This document shows positions 50,513 through 60,800 of a DNA stretch of 64,000 bases, piece after piece. Below the pieces are notes generated by a model. It saw only the letters and a program-made list of their open reading frames with translations. It did no database searches and was not told the origin of the DNA. The translations under genes were made by a program, and so were the position numbers. Numbering within the stretch: position 1 is the first letter of the stretch; each line of letters starts with the position of its first letter. Source of the DNA: Anthopleura xanthogrammica (taxonomy: Eukaryota; Cnidaria; Anthozoa; Actiniaria; Actiniidae). Location of the stretch: NCBI GenBank assembly GCA_964019055.1, contig OZ025208.1, forward strand, positions 3,918,453-3,982,452. Direction: 5' to 3'.

Positions 50513-50640
50513 AATGAAACCAGCTGTGCCTCAGTAATTGATTGACAGCACAGAAAAGACTAAAATCAAAATTTGCAATTATACAACTTGGCTGTAACAG
50601 TTGAAGGGATCATCCAAATAAATATTTTACTAGCTCTGAT

Positions 50641-52038
50641 TCAGCCAAAGTGTTGTGCATTACCATGAAAATTCCACTCACCATAATGAAATTGAACTAT
50701 TAGTTGTCCACACTTTTTTTTGTACACAAATGCAAAGTCCTTAGATTTTGAGACTATGACTCTGATCCTGTGGTTGTGTCTTGTGCCTGCGAGAGTGCGT
50801 TTGAAGCACTTCTTCACACCATTAACAGTTTGACCAGACAAACATGAAAATAATTTTAGGACAAGTTCCATATTTGTAATAGAAATCACATCAGCTTTGG
50901 TATTCCCAGCAAAATAGCAGTCCGGCTCAGTAGCATCTAAGTCCCTCAATACTCGGCGCATGGATATAAAGATATGCTGTGGTATGTTTCTTGATATTTC
51001 TGCATAGTATGGTCTACGTATTGCACCTCTTCCAGCCAGTCTTCTATAAATCCCATCAAGCCATAACCTGCTTTCCTGGTCTAGCACTGCCCTAACACTG
51101 AGGGTCTGCAAACTCAAATTTTGAGCAACTTGTTGAAGATCTATAAATGAAATAACACAAAATTAAATATTTTTTTAGAAGTTTTTGTCCATAAGTTATT
51201 AATTAAGTTACATTCCTTGTGCCAAAATAAGTAAATAATTCAGGGCAACCAAATTGATAAAAAAAACTTAAAATAATCAATTTCCTTTTAAGCTATACAG
51301 TACACAAATCTATTTTCTCGACCTGAAATAGTGTGAAGTTTTTGTCAGCCAGTCACCTATAAGTTATTTACAATCGAACTAACAAAACCGTGAACCCCTA
51401 AAATATGTCTGGAATGTTTACAGTATGTGTTTGATCACAGCGCAGTCACGCAAAGTGTTTTCCCGTTTAAAAGTTTCAAACTTCATAATTTAGTTTTATT
51501 GTCGTGAAAATTAGAGATTCCTATTCGAGACAAACAGATACGGATTCAATACAAACTCTTTTGATGGTGGTGGGAAACGTCTTTTCCCAATGTAACGGTC
51601 TATCTAACATTCCAGACATATTTAAGGTGTTCACAGTTTTCTTAGTTTGACTGTAAGCTTAAACTTACATGCAAAAATAGTACAAAATTGTTGTTGTTTT
51701 CGAACGGATTCGTGATGTATAACTACTACAAAGTATTCTCATGTATGTTTTCAAATAAAGATTAAGTAAAATAAATATAACTTGCCTCTTTCCTCAGTAG
51801 ATGTTCGCAAAAACGCCAGACGAAGAAGAGGGAGTAGTGACATTCTTGCATTTTCTCTGAAAAATTCATTATCGCACTGCTCTCCTCCATCAAATCTACC
51901 TAAAAACTCATCTAAAATTTCCTCCTGCCTGTCTGCCTGCTCTTCCTCAATAATTTCACCTTCCTCCTCGTTATCACTATTAAAAACCGCTTCTAAAACC
52001 TCCTCGACATTGAATACTTTGCTTCGACTAGACGCCAT
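50641..52038 (-). CDS. Gene B: putative transposon accessory protein, 2 exons, 250 aa
   Basis: Exon 1 is 52038-51786 and exon 2 is 51140-50641, stop TGA at 50643-50641. The intron (51785-51141) begins GCAAGT after AG and ends TTTATAG, a textbook GC-AG intron. It splits a codon after its first base (G + AT = Asp85) and keeps the frame open; using the GT four bases later gives an early stop. The start ATG 52038 has an AAGATGGCG context; an in-frame ATG at 52107 lies inside the right inverted repeat and would add 23 residues. Residues 22-46 are very acidic (DNEEEGEIIEEEQ), followed by a leucine-rich stretch (LLPLLRLAF) and a domain of about 150 residues with RPYYAEISRNIPQ, EPDCYFAGN and a basic KKCFKRTLAGTRHNHR segment. 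I do not recognise the family. It is transcribed toward gene A; a partner for the transposase is inferred from position only. Confidence 0.75.
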
Positions 52039-52105
52039 CTTGGATTTCTGAGTTTTGTGTTGATGGGGGTAGACCACTGACCAAAAAGAATGGCGAAAAG
52101 TTCCC

Positions 52106-52132
52106 ATTTCCGGGTCGCGCGTGCCCGCCGTG
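52106..52132 (-). repeat. Right terminal inverted repeat (27 bp)
   Basis: Exact reverse complement of 44743-44769, ending ...CCCGCCGTG. It lies 68 bp upstream of the favoured gene B ATG, so the gene B promoter must overlap or adjoin the transposon end. Confidence 0.95.
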
Positions 52133-52135
52133 CCC
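52133..52135. other. Target-site duplication, right copy (CCC)
   Basis: CCC follows the element end and leads straight into TGTTTGCTGAAACC, the continuation of the interrupted monomer. Confidence 0.85.
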
Positions 52136-52464
52136 TGTTTGCTGAAACCTCCACTTTTTGCTCATGAAAATACCTCTTGAGATAAAAACACGACGTTTTG
52201 GCGAAAAAAAATGGGGTTTTGGCTGAGAAAAGGTGCTTTTTGGTCAAAAAAACTGTTTTTTGCTGACAAAATTTGAAATTTGCTGAGAATTTTCTTTGGC
52301 TCAAAACACGACGTTTTCACTGCTAAACGCACATTTTGGCCGAGGAAAGCACATTTTCGGTGTCCAAAACACTGTTTTGCTGGAAAAAAAAGCTTTTTAG
52401 CCCAAAAAACTGAAAAATGGCCATTTTGGCTCTCAAAACCAGGTTTTTCGCTGACGGCGTGCCC

Positions 52465-54801
52465 TGTTTGCTGAAACCCCCACTTTTTGCTCATGAAAAT
52501 ACCTCTTGAGATAAAAACACGACGTTTTGGCGAAAAAAAATGGGGTTTTGGCTGAGAAAAGGTGCTTTTTGGTCAAAAAAACTGTTTTTTGCTGACAAAA
52601 TTTGAAATTTGCTGAGAATTTTCTTTGGCTCAAAACACGACGTTTTCACTGCTAAACGCACATTTTGGCCGAGGAAAGCACATTTTCGGTGTCCAAAACA
52701 CTGTTTTGCTGGGAAAAAAAAGCTTTTTAGCCCAAAAAACTGAAAAATGGCCATTTTGGCTCTCAAAACCAGGTTTTTCGCTGACGGCGTGCCCTGTTTG
52801 CTGAAACCCCCACTTTTTGCTCATGAAAATACCTCTTGAGATAAAAACACGACGTTTTGGCGAAAAAAAATGGGGTTTTGGCTGAGAAAAGGTGCTTTTT
52901 GGTCAAAAAAACTGTTTTTTGCTGACAAAATTTGAAATTTGCTGAGAATTTTCTTTGGCTCAAAACACGACGTTTTCACTGCTAAACGCACATTTTGGCC
53001 GAGGAAAGCACATTTTCGGTGTCCAAAACACTGTTTTGCTGGAAAAAAAAGCTTTTTAGCCCAAAAAACTGAAAAATGGCCATTTTGGCTCTCAAAACCA
53101 GGTTTTTCGCTGACGGCGTGCCCTGTTTGCTGAAACCCCCACTTTTTGCTCATGAAAATACCTCTTGAGATAAAAACACGACGTTTTGGCGAAAAAAAAT
53201 GGGGTTTTGGCTGAGAAAAGGTGCTTTTTGGTCAAAAAAACTGTTTTTTGCTGACAAAATTTGAAATTTGCTGAGAATTTTCTTTGGCTCAAAACACGAC
53301 GTTTTCACTGCTAAACGCACATTTTGGCCGAGGAAAGCACATTTTCGGTGTCCAAAACACTGTTTTGCAGGAAAAAAAAAGCTTTTTAGCCCAAAAAACT
53401 GAAAAATGGCCATTTTGGCTCTCAAAACCAGGTTTTTCGCTGACGGCGTGCCCTGTTTGCTGAAACCCCCACTTTTTGCTCATGAAAATACCTCTTGAGA
53501 TAAAAACACGACGTTTTGGCGAAAAAAAATGGGGTTTTGGCTGAGAAAAGGTGCTTTTTGGTCAAAAAAACTGTTTTTTGCTGACAAAATTTGAAATTTG
53601 CTGAGAATTTTCTTTGGCTCAAAACGCGACGTTTTCACTGCTAAACGCACATTTTGGCCGAGGAAAGCACATTTTCGGTGTCCAAAACACTGTTTTGCTG
53701 GAAAAAAAAGCTTTTTAGCCCAAAAAACTGAAAAATGGCCATTTTGGCTCTCAAAACCAGGTTTTTCGCTGACGGCGTGCCCTGTTTGCTGAAACCCCCA
53801 CTTTTTGCTCATGAAAATACCTCTTGAGATAAAAACACGACGTTTTGGCGAAAAAAACTGGGGTTTTGGCTGAGAAAAGGTGCTTTTTGGTCAAAAAAAC
53901 TGTTTTTTGCTGACAAAATTTGAAATTTGCTGAGAATTTTCTTTGGCTCAAAACACGACGTTTTCACTGCTAAACGCACATTTTGGCCGAGGAAAGCACA
54001 TTTTCGGTGTCCAAAACACTGTTTTGCTGGAAAAAAAAAGCTTTTTAGCCCAAAAAACTGAAAAATGGCCATTTTGGCTCTCAAAACCAGGTTTTTCGCT
54101 GACGGCGTGCCCTGTTTGCTGAAACCCCCACTTTTTGCTCATGAAAATACCTCTTGAGATAAAAACACGACGTTTTGGCGAAAAAAAATGGGGTTTTGGC
54201 TGAGAAAAGGTGCTTTTTGGTCAAAAAAACTGTTTTTTGCTGACAAAATTTGAAATTTGCTGAGAATTTTCTTTGGCTCAAAACACGACGTTTTCACTGC
54301 TAAACGCACATTTTGGCCGAGGAAAGCACATTTTCGGTGTCCAAAACACTGTTTTGCTGGAAAAAAAAGCTTTTTAGCCCAAAAAACTGAAAAATGGCCA
54401 TTTTGGCTCTCAAAACCAGGTTTTTCGCTGACGGCGTGCCCTGTTTGCTGAAACCCCCACTTTTTGCTCATGAAAATACCTCTTGAGATAAAAACACGAC
54501 GTTTTGGCGAAAAAAAATGGGGTTTTGGCTGAGAAAAGGTGCTTTTTGGTCAAAAAAACTGTTTTTTGCTGACAAAATTTGAAATTTGCTGAGAATTTTC
54601 TTTGGCTCAAAACACGACGTTTTCACTGCTAAACGCACATTTTGGCCGAGGAAAGCACATTTTCGGTGTCCAAAACACTGTTTTGCTGGAAAAAAAAAGC
54701 TTTTTAGCCCAAAAAACTGAAAAATGGCCATTTTGGCTCTCAAAACCAGGTTTTTCGCTGACGGCGTGCCCTGTTTGCTGAAACCCCCACTTTTTGCTCA
54801 T
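52465..54801. repeat. Dimeric (659-bp) and tetrameric (1318-bp) higher-order repeat
   Basis: A one-base-longer run after GCTGG marks every second monomer at about 52710, 53369, 54028 and 54687, giving a 659-bp period (330 + 329). AAAACGCGACG in place of AAAACACGACG occurs at about 53625 and 54943, exactly 1318 bp apart, so a four-monomer block was also copied. A further long monomer is at about 58640. Confidence 0.8.
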
Positions 54802-57800
54802 GAAAATACCTCTTGAGATAAAAACACGACGTTTTGGCGAAAAAAAATGGGGTTTTGGCTGAGAAAAGGTGCTTTTTGGTCAAAAAAACTGTTTTTTGCT
54901 GACAAAATTTGAAATTTGCTGAGAATTTTCTTTGGCTCAAAACGCGACGTTTTCACTGCTAAACGCACATTTTGGCCGAGGAAAGCACATTTTCGGTGTC
55001 CAAAACACTGTTTTGCTGGAAAAAAAAGCTTTTTAGCCCAAAAAACTGAAAAATGGCCATTTTGGCTCTCAAAACCAGGTTTTTCGCTGACGGCGTGCCC
55101 TGTTTGCTGAAACCCCCACTTTTTGCTCATGAAAATACCTCTTGAGATAAAAACACGACGTTTTGGCGAAAAAAAATGGGGTTTTGGCTGAGAAAAGGTG
55201 CTTTTTGGTCAAAAAAACTGTTTTTTGCTGACAAAATTTGAAATTTGCTGAGAATTTTCTTTGGCTCAAAACACGACGTTTTCACTGCTAAACGCACATT
55301 TTGGCCGAGGAAAGCACATTTTCGGTGTCCAAAACACTGTTTTGCTGGAAAAAAAAGCTTTTTAGCCCAAAAAACTGAAAAATGGCCATTTTGGCTCTCA
55401 AAACCAGGTTTTTCGCTGACGGCGTGCCCTGTTTGCTGAAACCCCCACTTTTTGCTCATGAAAATACCTCTTGAGATAAAAACACGACGTTTTGGCGAAA
55501 AAAAATGGGGTTTTGGCTGAGAAAAGGTGCTTTTTGGTCAAAAAAACTGTTTTTTGCTGACAAAATTTGAAATTTGCTGAGAATTTTCTTTGGCTCAAAA
55601 CACGACGTTTTCACTGCTAAACGCACATTTTGGCCGAGGAAAGCACATTTTCGGTGTCCAAAACACTGTTTTGCTGGAAAAAAAAGCTTTTTAGCCCAAA
55701 AAACTGAAAAATGGCCATTTTGGCTCTCAAAACCAAGTTTTTCGCTGACGGCGTGCCCTGTTTGCTGAAACCCCCACTTTTTGCTCATGAAAATACCTCT
55801 TGAGATAAAAACACGACGTTTTGGCGAAAAAAAATGGGGTTTTGGCTGAGAAAAGGTGCTTTTTGGTCAAAAAAACTGTTTTTTGCTGACAAAATTTGAA
55901 ATTTGCTGAGAATTTTCTTTGGCTCAAAACACGACGTTTTCACTGCTAAACGCACATTTTGGCCGAGGAAAGCACATTTTCGGTGTCCAAAACACTGTTT
56001 TGCTGGAAAAAAAAGCTTTTTAGCCCAAAAAACTGAAAAATGGCCATTTTGGCTCTCAAAACCAAGTTTTTCGCTGACGGCGTGCCCTGTTTGCTGAAAC
56101 CCCCACTTTTTGCTCATGAAAATACCTCTTGAGATAAAAACACGACGTTTTGGCGAAAAAAAATGGGGTTTTGGCTGAGAAAAGGTGCTTTTTGGTCAAA
56201 AAAACTGTTTTTTGCTGACAAAATTTGAAATTTGCTGAGAATTTTCTTTGGCTCAAAACACGACGTTTTCACTGCTAAACGCACATTTTGGCCGAGGAAA
56301 GCACATTTTCGGTGTCCAAAACACTGTTTTGCTGGAAAAAAAAGCTTTTTAGCCCAAAAAACTGAAAAATGGCCATTTTGGCTCTCAAAACCAGGTTTTT
56401 CGCTGACGGCGTGCCCTGTTTGCTGAAACCCCCACTTTTTGCTCATGAAAATACCTCTTGAGATAAAAACACGACGTTTTGGCGAAAAAAAATGGGGTTT
56501 TGGCTGAGAAAAGGTGCTTTTTGGTCAAAAAAACTGTTTTTTGCTGACAAAATTTGAAATTTGCTGAGAATTTTCTTTGGCTCAAAACACGACGTTTTCA
56601 CTGCTAAACGCACATTTTGGCCGAGGAAAGCACATTTTCGGTGTCCAAAACACTGTTTTGCTGGAAAAAAAAGCTTTTTAGCCCAAAAAACTGAAAAATG
56701 GCCATTTTGGCTCTCAAAACCAGGTTTTTCGCTGACGGCGTGCCCTGTTTGCTGAAACCCCCACTTTTTGCTCATGAAAATACCTCTTGAGATAAAAACA
56801 CGACGTTTTGGCGAAAAAAAATGGGGTTTTGGCTGAGAAAAGGTGCTTTTTGGTCAAAAAAACTGTTTTTTGCTGACAAAATTTGAAATTTGCTGAGAAT
56901 TTTCTTTGGCTCAAAACACGACGTTTTCACTGCTAAACGCACATTTTGGCCGAGGAAAGCACATTTTCGGTGTCCAAAACACTGTTTTGCTGGAAAAAAA
57001 AGCTTTTTAGCCCAAAAAACTGAAAAATGGCCATTTTGGCTCTCAAAACCAGGTTTTTCGCTGACGGCGTGCCCTGTTTGCTGAAACCCCCACTTTTTGC
57101 TCATGAAAATACCTCTTGAGATAAAAACACGACGTTTTGGCGAAAAAAAATGGGGTTTTGGCTGAGAAAAGGTGCTTTTTGGTCAAAAAAACTGTTTTTT
57201 GCTGACAAAATTTGAAATTTGCTGAGAATTTTCTTTGGCTCAAAACACGACGTTTTCACTGCTAAACGCACATTTTGGCCGAGGAAAGCACATTTTCGGT
57301 GTCCAAAACACTGTTTTGCTGGAAAAAAAAGCTTTTTAGCCCAAAAAACTGAAAAATGGCCATTTTGGCTCTCAAAACCAGGTTTTTCGCTGACGGCGTG
57401 CCCTGTTTGCTGAAACCCCCACTTTTTGCTCATGAAAATACCTCTTGAGATAAAAACACGACGTTTTGGCGAAAAAAAATGGGGTTTTGGCTGAGAAAAG
57501 GTGCTTTTTGGTCAAAAAAACTGTTTTTTGCTGACAAAATTTGAAATTTGCTGAGAATTTTCTTTGGCTCAAAACACGACGTTTTCACTGCTAAACGCAC
57601 ATTTTGGCCGAGGAAAGCACATTTTCGGTGTCCAAAACACTGTTTTGCTGGAAAAAAAAGCTTTTTAGCCCAAAAAACTGAAAAATGGCCATTTTGGCTC
57701 TCAAAACCAGGTTTTTCGCTGACGGCGTGCCCTGTTTGCTGAAACCCCCACTTTTTGCTCATGAAAATACCTCTTGAGATAAAAACACGACGTTTTGGCG

Positions 57801-60800
57801 AAAAAAAATGGGGTTTTGGCTGAGAAAAGGTGCTTTTTGGTCAAAAAAACTGTTTTTTGCTGACAAAATTTGAAATTTGCTGAGAATTTTCTTTGGCTCA
57901 AAACACGACGTTTTCACTGCTAAACGCACATTTTGGCCGAGGAAAGCACATTTTCGGTGTCCAAAACACTGTTTTGCTGGAAAAAAAAGCTTTTTAGCCC
58001 AAAAAACTGAAAAATGGCCATTTTGGCTCTCAAAACCAGGTTTTTCGCTGACGGCGTGCCCTGTTTGCTGAAACCCCCACTTTTTGCTCATGAAAATACC
58101 TCTTGAGATAAAAACACGACGTTTTGGCGAAAAAAAATGGGGTTTTGGCTGACAAAAGGTGCTTTTTGGTCAAAAAAACTGTTTTTTGCTGACAAAATTT
58201 GAAATTTGCTGAGAATTTTCTTTGGCTCAAAACACGACGTTTTCACTGCTAAACGCACATTTTGGCCGAGGAAAGCACATTTTCGGTGTCCAAAACACTG
58301 TTTTGCTGGAAAAAAAAGCTTTTTAGCCCAAAAAACTGAAAAATGGCCATTTTGGCTCTCAAAACCAGGTTTTTCGCTGACGGCGTGCCCTGTTTGCTGA
58401 AACCCCCACTTTTTGCTCATGAAAATACCTCTTGAGATAAAAACACGACGTTTTGGCGAAAAAAAATGGGGTTTTGGCTGAGAAAAGGTGCTTTTTGGTC
58501 AAAAAAACTGTTTTTTGCTGACAAAATTTGAAATTTGCTGAGAATTTTCTTTGGCTCAAAACACGACGTTTTCACTGCTAAACGCACATTTTGGCCGAGG
58601 AAAGCACATTTTCGGTGTCCAAAACACTGTTTTGCTGGAAAAAAAAAGCTTTTTAGCCCAAAAAACTGAAAAATGGCCATTTTGGCTCTCAAAACCAGGT
58701 TTTTCGCTGACGGCGTGCCCTGTTTGCTGAAACCCCCACTTTTTGCTCATGAAAATACCTCTTGAGATAAAAACACGACGTTTTGGCGAAAAAAAATGGG
58801 GTTTTGGCTGAGAAAAGGTGCTTTTTGGTCAAAAAAACTGTTTTTTGCTGACAAAATTTGAAATTTGCTGAGAATTTTCTTTGGCTCAAAACACGACGTT
58901 TTCACTGCTAAACGCACATTTTGGCCGGGGAAAGCACATTTTCGGTGTCCAAAACACTGTTTTGCTGGAAAAAAAAGCTTTTTAGCCCAAAAAACTGAAA
59001 AATGGCCATTTTGGCTCTCAAAACCAGGTTTTTCGCTGACGGCGTGCCCTGTTTGCTGAAACCCCCACTTTTTGCTCATGAAAATACCTCTTGAGATAAA
59101 AACACGACGTTTTGGCGAAAAAAAATGGGGTTTTGGCTGAGAAAAGGTGCTTTTTGGTCAAAAAAACTGTTTTTTGCTGACAAAATTTGAAATTTGCTGA
59201 GAATTTTCTTTGGCTCAAAACACGACGTTTTCACTGCTAAACGCACATTTTGGCCGAGGAAAGCACATTTTCGGTGTCCAAAACACTGTTTTGCTGGAAA
59301 AAAAAGCTTTTTAGCCCAAAAAACTGAAAAATGGCCATTTTGGCTCTCAAAACCAGGTTTTTCGCTGACGGCGTGCCCTGTTTGCTGAAACCCCCACTTT
59401 TTGCTCATGAAAATACCTCTTGAGATAAAAACACGATGTTTTGGCGAAAAAAAATGGGGTTTTGGCTGAGAAAAGGTGCTTTTTGGTCAAAAAAACTGTT
59501 TTTTGCTGACAAAATTTGAAATTTGCTGAGAATTTTCTTTGGCTCAAAACACGACGTTTTCACTGCTAAACGCACATTTTGGCCGAGGAAAGCACATTTT
59601 CGGTGTCCAAAACACTGTTTTGCTGGAAAAAAAAGCTTTTTAGCCCAAAAAACTGAAAAATGGCCATTTTGGCTCTCAAAACCAGGTTTTTCGCTGACGG
59701 CGTGCCCTGTTTGCTGAAACCCCCACTTTTTGCTCATGAAAATACCTCTTGAGATAAAAACACGACGTTTTGGCGAAAAAAAATGGGGTTTTGGCTGAGA
59801 AAAGGTGCTTTTTGGTCAAAAAAACTGTTTTTTGCTGACAAAATTTGAAATTTGCTGAGAATTTTCTTTGGCTCAAAACACGACGTTTTCACTGCTAAAC
59901 GCACATTTTGGCCGAGGAAAGCACATTTTCGGTGTCCAAAACACTGTTTTGCTGGAAAAAAAAGCTTTTTAGCCCAAAAAACTGAAAAATGGCCATTTTG
60001 GCTCTCAAAACCAGGTTTTTCGCCGACGGCGTGCCCTGTTTGCTGAAACCCCCACTTTTTGCTCATGAAAATACCTCTTGAGATAAAAACACGACGTTTT
60101 GGCGAAAAAAAATGGGGTTTTGGCTGAGAAAAGGTGCTTTTTGGTCAAAAAAACTGTTTTTTGCTCACAAAATTTGAAATTTGCTGAGAATTTTCTTTGG
60201 CTCAAAACACGACGTTTTCACTGCTAAACGCACATTTTGGCCGAGGAAAGCACATTTTCGGTGTCCAAAACACTGTTTTGCTGGAAAAAAAAGCTTTTTA
60301 GCCCAAAAAACTGAAAAATGGCCATTTTGGCTCTCAAAACCAGGTTTTTCGCTGACGGCGTGCCCTGTTTGCTGAAACCCCCACTTTTTGCTCATGAAAA
60401 TACCTCTTGAGATAAAAACACGACGTTTTGGCGAAAAAAAATGGGGTTTTGGCTGAGAAAAGGTGCTTTTTGGTCAAAAAAACTGTTTTTTGCTGACAAA
60501 ATTTGAAATTTGCTGAGAATTTTCTTTGGCTCAAAACACGACGTTTTCACTGCTAAACGCACATTTTGGCCGAGGAAAGCACATTTTCGGTGTCCAAAAC
60601 ACTGTTTTGCTGGAAAAAAAAGCTTTTTAGCCCAAAAAACTGAAAAATGGCCATTTTGGCTCTCAAAACCAGGTTTTTCGCTGACGGCGTGCCCTGTTTG
60701 CTGAAACCCCCACTTTTTGCTCATGAAAATACCTCTTGAGATAAAAACACGACGTTTTGGCGAAAAAAAATGGGGTTTTGGCTGAGAAAAGGTGCTTTTT

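Larger units (their letters stand above)
44743..52132. mobile_element. 7.39-kb two-gene DNA transposon, CMC (CACTA/EnSpm)-like, inserted in the satellite
   Basis: The element has perfect 27-bp terminal inverted repeats (CACGGCGGG...), a 3-bp CCC duplication and an intact satellite monomer on either side once it is removed. Inside are a long spliced plus-strand gene starting 467 bp from the left end and a spliced minus-strand gene starting 94 bp from the right end; they converge on a repeat-rich 2.2-kb centre. In known families, CAC termini with a 3-bp duplication are typical of CACTA/EnSpm; Chapaev makes 4 bp and Mirage 2 bp. The KDZ group makes 8 bp, which is absent here. Both genes look intact, so the copy may be autonomous. 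Superfamily assignment rests on the ends, not on a recognised protein domain. Confidence 0.88.

Noticed and set aside
51780..51781. Canonical GT donor for gene B exon 1
   Set aside because: Using it shifts the frame and gives a stop within about 15 codons of the acceptor, whereas the GC donor four bases earlier keeps the frame open.
44735..52140. Chapaev (4-bp), KDZ/Zisupton (8-bp) or a 6-bp duplication family
   Set aside because: Only CCC is duplicated when the inverted repeats are aligned. GTGCCC on both sides arises because the element itself ends in GTG.
51993..52304. A 103-codon minus-strand frame fusing satellite and gene B sequence
   Set aside because: It runs from the satellite through the transposon end in a frame different from gene B, with no start or splice support.
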